The notes under the pieces were generated by a model. That model had not been told where the DNA came from and did not search any database. It worked only from the letters and a program-made list of their open reading frames with translations. Of a stretch of DNA of 10,049 bases, positions 6,326 through 10,049 are shown in pieces. A program made the translations under genes and the position numbers. The DNA comes from an uncultured Clostridia bacterium. Its GTDB lineage: Bacteria; Bacillota; Clostridia; Christensenellales; Aristaeellaceae. The DNA is taken from positions 1 through 10,049 of the forward strand of contig CAJFUU010000075.1 of NCBI GenBank assembly GCA_904420265.1. The letters run 5' to 3'. Every line of letters begins with the position of its first letter. The stretch's first letter is position 1.

Positions 6326-7666
6326 CTAGGACGCAGGCTGCGCCTCCGAAGAGAAGATATACTGCTGGAATTCGTTATCGGCAACGCCCGTTTGCGTCAT
6401 GCCGGCCTGAGACTGCGCGGCGCGGATGGCATTGGCAGTGTTGTTGCCAAAGATGCCGTCGGCGTCGTCATCCAGATAGCCGAGTTCAATCAGGCGCTCC
6501 TGGAGGGCCTGCACATTATCGCCGCGGGAACCGGAGGAAATCTCGTCATAGACGATTTCCGGTTCGGCAACTTCCAGCCGGAAATAGGCCTTGTATTCCT
6601 GGCCGCCCTGGTAGTAGCGGACGACCATATACTGCATATTTTCAGCGGCCTCGTAGGCAAAACGCTTATAGACCTGCACCGTCTGCCCAACCTGCACGGT
6701 AATGTCGTACAGCCCGGAAATTTCGGCGTCCATAATCTGGTAGCCCTCGTTTTCATCGCCGGCTTCGTTCTCAAAAGCGATGTCGATGGCGTTCTGCGGC
6801 ATGATGGAAGACGCTCCCGTGGAACTTTCCACGGTGAATGTGATCTCCGCGCCCGCTTCCGTGCCCGTCAACTTGTACTTGTCGGAATACTTCGAGGCGA
6901 AATAATCCGGCGTCAAGAAGTTGTTGAGGGAAATGGAAATCCCCACTGTGTCGTATGTAGCGTCGGCGGCGTTGGTGCGCGGCGAACCGTTGGCCAAAAC
7001 TTCGGTGTTAAAGGTAAACACCTCGTCCAGCAAATAGGGATTGTTCTTGCTGCCCTTGGCGTTGGCGTCCAGCGTAACCGGCTTCGCCTCCTGCCCGTCT
7101 GTGGGCAACGCTGTAACCCCCTGCGTGTCCGGCGAAGGCGTAACGGTCAAAAGCACATTTTCCTGCGCATCAGTGGCCGACGGCGCAGCGGTCGTCGGGG
7201 CGGCGCTTTGCTCGCCAACCTGGTCGACGATCTGCTGAACAATCAGATCCGCAACGTTTTCAGCCGGCGTTTGCATCGGCTCCACCGTGCCCATAATCTG
7301 CATGCCCACGTCTTCCGGCGACAGGCCAAAATACTCGTTCATCGGAATCGGGGTGGGTGTGGGCGTAGGCGTCGGCGACGGCGTAGGCGTAGCGGTCGCC
7401 AACAACGGCGTGGGAATGGGCGTGACGTCAACCATTTGCGCGTCCTCTCCATTGCCCGAACCGGCAGCCAACGGCTGGTTCGTTTCCGCAACAACCGGCT
7501 GCGAAGCTTCTACCCGCGTCGGAAACCACTGCTTGCAAACGATGAAACCGAGCACCAGGCCGATAATCAGCGCGATGAGAAAGCACCAGACGCACCGCTT
7601 GCGATATTTGGCCTTGATCTTGCGCTCGACTTTACGAATCATCGCCGCGCGCGCCCTGTTATCCAC
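6326..7666 (-). CDS. membrane-anchored protein with C-terminal peptidoglycan-binding domain
   Basis: I do not recognise the full-length family. The 446-aa protein has a very basic cytoplasmic start (residues 1-24), one hydrophobic segment at about 26-44, and an extracytoplasmic remainder. A Pro/Thr/Ser-rich linker with strict TP alternation spans 91-108, and a second low-complexity stretch spans about 150-205. Residues about 205-368 form a compact, probably beta-rich domain without a motif I can name. The C-terminus (about 376-438) matches the PG_binding_1 fold, with SRGDNVQALQERLIELGYL and DGIFGNNTANAI as its core. It is likely a signal-anchor protein that crosses the wall through the linker and holds peptidoglycan; no hydrolase active site is seen. 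The start is GTG at 7666, with AGGGGG about 8 bases upstream; the ATG at codon 9 is an alternative. It is a single gene with its own promoter and terminator. Confidence 0.85.
   Translation of the reverse strand: MDNRARAAMIRKVERKIKAKYRKRCVWCFLIALIIGLVLGFIVCKQWFPTRVEASQPVVAETNQPLAAGSGNGEDAQMVDVTPIPTPLLATATPTPSPTPTPTPTPIPMNEYFGLSPEDVGMQIMGTVEPMQTPAENVADLIVQQIVDQVGEQSAAPTTAAPSATDAQENVLLTVTPSPDTQGVTALPTDGQEAKPVTLDANAKGSKNNPYLLDEVFTFNTEVLANGSPRTNAADATYDTVGISISLNNFLTPDYFASKYSDKYKLTGTEAGAEITFTVESSTGASSIMPQNAIDIAFENEAGDENEGYQIMDAEISGLYDITVQVGQTVQVYKRFAYEAAENMQYMVVRYYQGGQEYKAYFRLEVAEPEIVYDEISSGSRGDNVQALQERLIELGYLDDDADGIFGNNTANAIRAAQSQAGMTQTGVADNEFQQYIFSSEAQPAS
7343..7396 (-). repeat. hexanucleotide-like repeat encoding a Thr-Pro linker
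   Basis: Near-tandem six-base units (GGCGTA, GGCGTC, GGTGTG on the plus strand) encode the alternating Thr-Pro run at residues 91-108 of the membrane-anchored protein. Unit variation is mostly at third codon positions, which points to selection for the peptide. The length could still vary between strains by slippage. Confidence 0.75.
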
Positions 7667-7700
7667 AAAACCGCCCCCTTAAAGCGTAACTATTCATCCT

Positions 7701-7730
7701 ATTATAGACACAAAGCCCTCGTTTCGTCAA
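7701..7730 (-). promoter_or_regulatory. promoter of the peptidoglycan-binding membrane protein gene
   Basis: On the minus strand TTGACG (7730-7725) and TATAAT (7706-7701) are separated by 18 bases. The expected transcript start near 7694 leaves a leader of under 30 bases before the GTG start at 7666. Confidence 0.75.
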
Positions 7731-7781
7731 GGCCCGCCACGCTTTTTAACGAAACTGCAACCGCGTCTCAAGTTTGACGCC

Positions 7782-7819
7782 CCAGGCGCGCGAATAGTTG
7801 CGTGCCTGGAAATTTTTTT
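7782..7819 (+). terminator. terminator-shaped hairpin just upstream of the riboflavin kinase gene
   Basis: CCAGGCGCGC (7782-7791) pairs with GCGTGCCTGG (7800-7809) over 10 bp with one G-U pair and an 8-base loop, followed by AAATTTTTTT. This is the form of a plus-strand intrinsic terminator, yet no plus-strand gene ends here. It could block read-through from the left, act as an attenuator, or be a leftover from an ancestral neighbour. Confidence 0.6.
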
Positions 7820-7826
7820 GTATAAT
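7798..7826 (+). promoter_or_regulatory. promoter of the riboflavin kinase gene
   Basis: TATAAT at 7821-7826 is a perfect -10 box; TTGCGT at 7798-7803, 17 bases upstream, is a partial -35 box. The -35 box lies in the loop and 3' arm of the hairpin described above. The transcript would start near 7833, downstream of the hairpin, and would carry a leader of about 30 bases. No FMN riboswitch is visible in it. Confidence 0.65.
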
Positions 7827-7861
7827 ACTTCCTGAAAGCGCCTAAACGGAGGGGGATTCGC

Positions 7862-8260
7862 ATGCAAATTACCGGACAGGTTCAACAGGGCAAACGCGTC
7901 GGCCGCCAACTCGGCTTTCCCACCGCGAACATACAGCCGGATAATCCCGCCCTCCTGCCCGCACAAAACGGCGTGTATGTGGCGCGCATTGTCCTTGCGG
8001 ACGGGCGCGTCCTGCCCTGTGTGCTCAACAAGGGCCGCCATCCTACGCTGCCCGAAGGGGCGGCGACCGTCGAGGCGCACATTCTCGATTTTCACGAAGA
8101 CCTCTACGGCCAACGCGTGCGCGTGGAATTTTTGCGCTTTCTGCGCCCCGAAACGCGTTTTCCCAATCCCGAAGCGCTGCGTGAACAGATCGCCCGCGAC
8201 GAAGCGGCCGCTCGCGCCTGGTTTGCCGCCGAAAACAACGGACGCGCCGGGACGAAATAA
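7862..8260 (+). CDS. stand-alone riboflavin kinase
   Basis: Riboflavin kinase makes FMN from riboflavin and ATP. The 132-aa protein corresponds to only the C-terminal kinase domain of the bacterial bifunctional RibF (about 310 aa); the N-terminal FAD synthetase domain is absent. Conserved parts are GRQLGFPTAN at residues 14-23 (the PTAN nucleotide/metal motif), NGVYV at 36-40, KGRHPTLPEG at 57-66, and VEAHILDF at 70-77, whose E71 matches the catalytic glutamate, followed by DLYG. A GGAGGGGG site at 7848-7855 is 6 bases before the ATG and an in-frame longer form is not open upstream, so this is not a 5'-truncated call. An adenylyltransferase or a full RibF is expected elsewhere in the genome. 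It appears monocistronic. Confidence 0.88.
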   Translation: MQITGQVQQGKRVGRQLGFPTANIQPDNPALLPAQNGVYVARIVLADGRVLPCVLNKGRHPTLPEGAATVEAHILDFHEDLYGQRVRVEFLRFLRPETRFPNPEALREQIARDEAAARAWFAAENNGRAGTK

Positions 8261-8298
8261 GCCGTCCGGAAGGCAGAGCGCAGTATTCCCTCGCATTT

Positions 8299-8338
8299 AA
8301 AACCACAGTCCGTTTTATAAAACCAAGGTCTGTTTTGA
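8299..8338. repeat. two tandem 20-base imperfect repeats with dyad symmetry
   Basis: The units at 8299-8318 and 8319-8338 match at 15 of 20 positions; each has AAAAC and GTTTT arms around an 8-base core. The junction GTTTTATAAAAC (8312-8323) is a perfect 12-base palindrome. They sit between the convergent riboflavin kinase and cca genes, where no other clear terminator is visible in 8261-8418. They may be a weak terminator pair or a protein-binding site. Confidence 0.45.
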
Positions 8339-8418
8339 TAAGGGTACTTTTCGACTTGAAACACAATTCCTGGAATCCGGTTGCCGCGGCGGCAAAGCCG
8401 CTCCACGGGGGCGTTTGA

Positions 8419-9795
8419 TCAGCTTTCCGCACCGTTCCTGGCGGCAAGCGCTTCCCGTTGGGCATATTCGGCCAGCACCTGTTTGAGCGTGTTTTCCCGG
8501 GAAATGCCCGCAAAACGCAATTCCCGAGCGCGGGCAATCATCTCCCGAAAGCCCTCGCCGGGCGTAAGGCCGGCGTCGATCAAGTCCTGACCGGTCACCA
8601 TCGGCATGGCGGCCGCCTCCCGCCAATCTTCGAGGCGCTCCAGCAAGAAGCGCTCCAGCCCTTCATCGTACGGCTGGCCGCGCGTGCCCGCGGCGTCGGC
8701 ATGGGCCAATAGAATCAGGTCTTCCGGACATACCGAAGCGTCAAACAACAGGCGCGTTTTTTTCTTTTTGGAGTGGCTCAGGGCCATGGCGTTGGGGCGC
8801 ATATGGTTGGCCACCATATCGACTACATAGCGAATGAGCCGCGCGTTGTCGGTCAAGCGGCGCATTTGCCGCTGCGCCAACGGCTGTCCCGTAACCGCAT
8901 GCATGTGCGAGGTGATGCGCCCGTCTGCCTCCACCTGTGTGGCGTTCGCCTTTCCCAGGTCGTGGCACAGCGCCGCCAGCATGAAAAAAAGCGGCTCCTT
9001 GGCCCGCGGGCGCAATTTGGCCGCCTGGTCGAGCACCAGCATGGTGTGGCGGTATACGTCTCCCTCCGGGTGATATTGAGGATTCTGGGGCACGCCGCGC
9101 AGGGCGGCGATTTCCGGATAGAATTCCAGAATATGGTTTGTTTTCTCCAAAATTGAAAAAAAGACCGACGGCTGTTCCGCTTTGAGCAACGCTTTGCTCA
9201 TTTCTTCAAACACGCGTTCGCGCGATAATGCCCGCACATCCATTTCCCGGCATAAATCCAGCGTTTCCGGCGCGACGGCAAAACCAAAGCGTGCGGCGAA
9301 CTGGGCGGCGCGAAACACGCGCAGAGCGTCCTCCGGGAAGGTATCGGCGGCGACATGGCGCAAAACGCCCGCCTGCAAGTCGCGCAATCCTCCCCAATGG
9401 TCGAGTATTTCGCCACTGAGCACATCCATCATCATGGCGTTGACGGTGAAATCACGCCGGCGGCTGGCCTCGCGCGTGGAAAGATTTGGGTCTACGCTGA
9501 CATCAAAATCCGTGTGCCGGCTTCCTGTGCGCGATTCGCGGCGCGGCATGGCTACATCCAGATTCGTATGGCTGAGCGAAAGCACGCCAAAGGACGCGCC
9601 CTTTTCCACAACCTCGCCCAGCGTAGAAAGGATTTCCCGCAGGCGTGCGGGAGCGATGCCGTAAACCTCCACATCGACATCCTTGGTTTCGACACCCATG
9701 CGCCGGTCGCGCACGCAGCCGCCGACGTAATACACGCGCCCTCCCTGTCGGGCGACTTCCGCCGCCAGACGGCCCGCAAGTTCCGTCTCCCGCAT
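8419..9795 (-). CDS. cca: tRNA nucleotidyltransferase (CCA-adding type) with HD domain
   Basis: This enzyme family adds or repairs the 3' CCA of tRNAs. The 458-aa protein opens with the polymerase-beta-type head: GGCVRD at residues 25-30 and the catalytic carboxylates D39 and D41 in DVDVEV. The class II neck motif RRDFTVNAM is at 113-121, and EDALRVFRAAQFAARF at 155-170 is the template-binding helix region. A middle HD domain follows, with H250 and the H278-D279 pair in ALCHDLGKA, which suggests an extra metal-dependent phosphohydrolase activity. GGAGG lies four bases before the ATG, a short spacing. No strong promoter stands between it and the upstream tRNA terminator; AT-rich candidates (TATCTT, TATAAA) exist near 9823-9833 without a good -35. 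A poly(A)-polymerase-like paralogue cannot be fully excluded, but motifs and HD domain favour CCA addition. Confidence 0.92.
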   Translation of the reverse strand: MRETELAGRLAAEVARQGGRVYYVGGCVRDRRMGVETKDVDVEVYGIAPARLREILSTLGEVVEKGASFGVLSLSHTNLDVAMPRRESRTGSRHTDFDVSVDPNLSTREASRRRDFTVNAMMMDVLSGEILDHWGGLRDLQAGVLRHVAADTFPEDALRVFRAAQFAARFGFAVAPETLDLCREMDVRALSRERVFEEMSKALLKAEQPSVFFSILEKTNHILEFYPEIAALRGVPQNPQYHPEGDVYRHTMLVLDQAAKLRPRAKEPLFFMLAALCHDLGKANATQVEADGRITSHMHAVTGQPLAQRQMRRLTDNARLIRYVVDMVANHMRPNAMALSHSKKKKTRLLFDASVCPEDLILLAHADAAGTRGQPYDEGLERFLLERLEDWREAAAMPMVTGQDLIDAGLTPGEGFREMIARARELRFAGISRENTLKQVLAEYAQREALAARNGAES

Positions 9796-9844
9796 AGCGC
9801 CTCCAAATTTCAGACCGCAGTCTTTATAAGATAGACAAAATCCG

Positions 9845-9875
9845 AAAATAAAAACCCCTCGGCAACTCCGAGAGG
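9845..9875 (-). terminator. intrinsic terminator of the tRNA operon
   Basis: On the minus strand CCTCTCGG (9875-9868) pairs with CCGAGGGG (9862-9855), an 8-bp stem with one G-U pair and a 5-base loop, followed by TTTTTATTTT. It starts four bases after the encoded CCA of tRNA-Asp and isolates the tRNAs from cca. Confidence 0.9.
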
Positions 9876-9879
9876 CGTT

Positions 9880-9956
9880 TGGCGATCCGGAAGGGGCTCG
9901 AACCCTCGACCTCCAGCGTGACAGGCTGGCATTCTAACCAACTGAACTACCGGACC
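9880..9956 (-). tRNA. tRNA-Asp (GTC)
   Basis: The 77-base gene folds as a full cloverleaf. The acceptor arm GGTCCGG pairs with CCGGATC (one G-U), the anticodon stem CCAGC/GCTGG encloses CTGTCAC, giving anticodon GTC, and the T-arm carries GGTTCGAGCC. The discriminator base is G73, as expected for Asp, and CCA is encoded. It is nine bases behind the preceding tRNA and probably processed from the same transcript. Confidence 0.97.
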
Positions 9957-9965
9957 AAGCGCTTA

Positions 9966-10042
9966 TGGTGGGCCTTCAGGGACTTGAACCCCGGACCGAT
10001 CGGTTATGAGCCGACTGCTCTAACCAACTGAGCTAAAGGCCC
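9966..10042 (-). tRNA. tRNA with anticodon CAT (elongator Met or Ile2)
   Basis: The 77-base gene has acceptor arm GGGCCTT pairing fully with AAGGCCC, D-arm AGCTCAGTTGGTTAGAGC, anticodon loop CTCATAA on a TCGG/CCGA stem, T-loop TTCAAGT, discriminator A and an encoded CCA. The anticodon alone reads Met. The fully paired first base pair excludes an initiator of the usual bacterial type. C4-G69 and C5-G68 are the pairs recognised by TilS in E. coli tRNA-Ile2, and the body resembles known Ile2 genes, so lysidine-modified tRNA-Ile is a real alternative. Its promoter lies beyond the window. Confidence 0.93.
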
Positions 10043-10049
10043 TGAACCG

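Noticed and set aside
6096..6329. Small plus-strand frames after comF, up to 77 aa
   Set aside because: They overlap the comF end and run through the terminator hairpin, lack a ribosome binding site and resemble nothing.
7343..7396. Short tandem repeat as a possible CRISPR or phase-variation tract
   Set aside because: The units are contiguous, in frame and code for Thr-Pro, with no spacers. Slippage by six bases would only change linker length.
6392..7777. 461-aa open frame on the plus strand opposite the membrane-anchored protein
   Set aside because: The arginine-run region is only the reverse of the Thr-Pro repeat. The minus-strand frame has a promoter, a start site, a membrane segment and a recognisable domain.
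7667..7861. FMN riboswitch upstream of the riboflavin kinase gene
   Set aside because: None of the conserved FMN-element segments is present; only the terminator-like hairpin and the promoter are visible.

Overview
The window looks like a chromosomal segment of a high-GC Firmicute of the class Clostridia, probably an uncultured gut or anaerobic lineage. Reasons: strong GGAGG-type ribosome binding sites, sigma-A-like promoters (TTGACA/TATAAT), compact intrinsic terminators, tRNAs with encoded CCA, a ComF-type protein, a stand-alone riboflavin kinase and a membrane-anchored protein with a peptidoglycan-binding domain. Organism identity is inference; there is no rRNA in the window and no database could be searched. 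I see no mobile element, integrase, phage gene or CRISPR array, so this reads as core housekeeping DNA.

Layout. (1) 164-3419, minus strand: a three-gene operon read leftwards, sugar-1-phosphate nucleotidyltransferase -> galE -> guaA, with gaps of 21 and 4 bases and an intrinsic terminator just after guaA. (2) 3420-3583: divergent promoter region. (3) 3584-6118, plus strand: psuK-psuG-comF with overlapping genes, driven by a near-consensus promoter. PsuK phosphorylates pseudouridine and PsuG splits the 5'-phosphate into uracil and ribose-5-phosphate; comF is coupled behind them. (4) A 12-bp perfect hairpin at 6286-6312 separates comF from a convergent single gene (6326-7666, minus) encoding a membrane-anchored, Pro/Thr-linked, peptidoglycan-binding-domain protein with its own promoter. 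(5) 7862-8260, plus strand: riboflavin kinase without the FAD synthetase domain, preceded by a promoter that overlaps a terminator-shaped hairpin. (6) 8419-9795, minus strand: tRNA nucleotidyltransferase with an HD domain. (7) 9845-10042, minus strand: tRNA-CAU and tRNA-Asp followed by a strong terminator.

The most unusual item is guaA. Its ATP-pyrophosphatase and dimerisation domains look complete, but the glutamine amidotransferase domain is shortened by roughly 90 residues and the position of the catalytic cysteine is aspartate. The protein probably cannot use glutamine by itself, so it is either ammonia-dependent or fed by a partner elsewhere. It is also unusual that it sits at the end of a sugar-nucleotide operon. 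Other items worth a second look are the hairpin inside the riboflavin kinase promoter, the CAU tRNA that carries acceptor-stem features of tRNA-Ile2, and a pair of imperfect repeats between the riboflavin kinase and cca genes.
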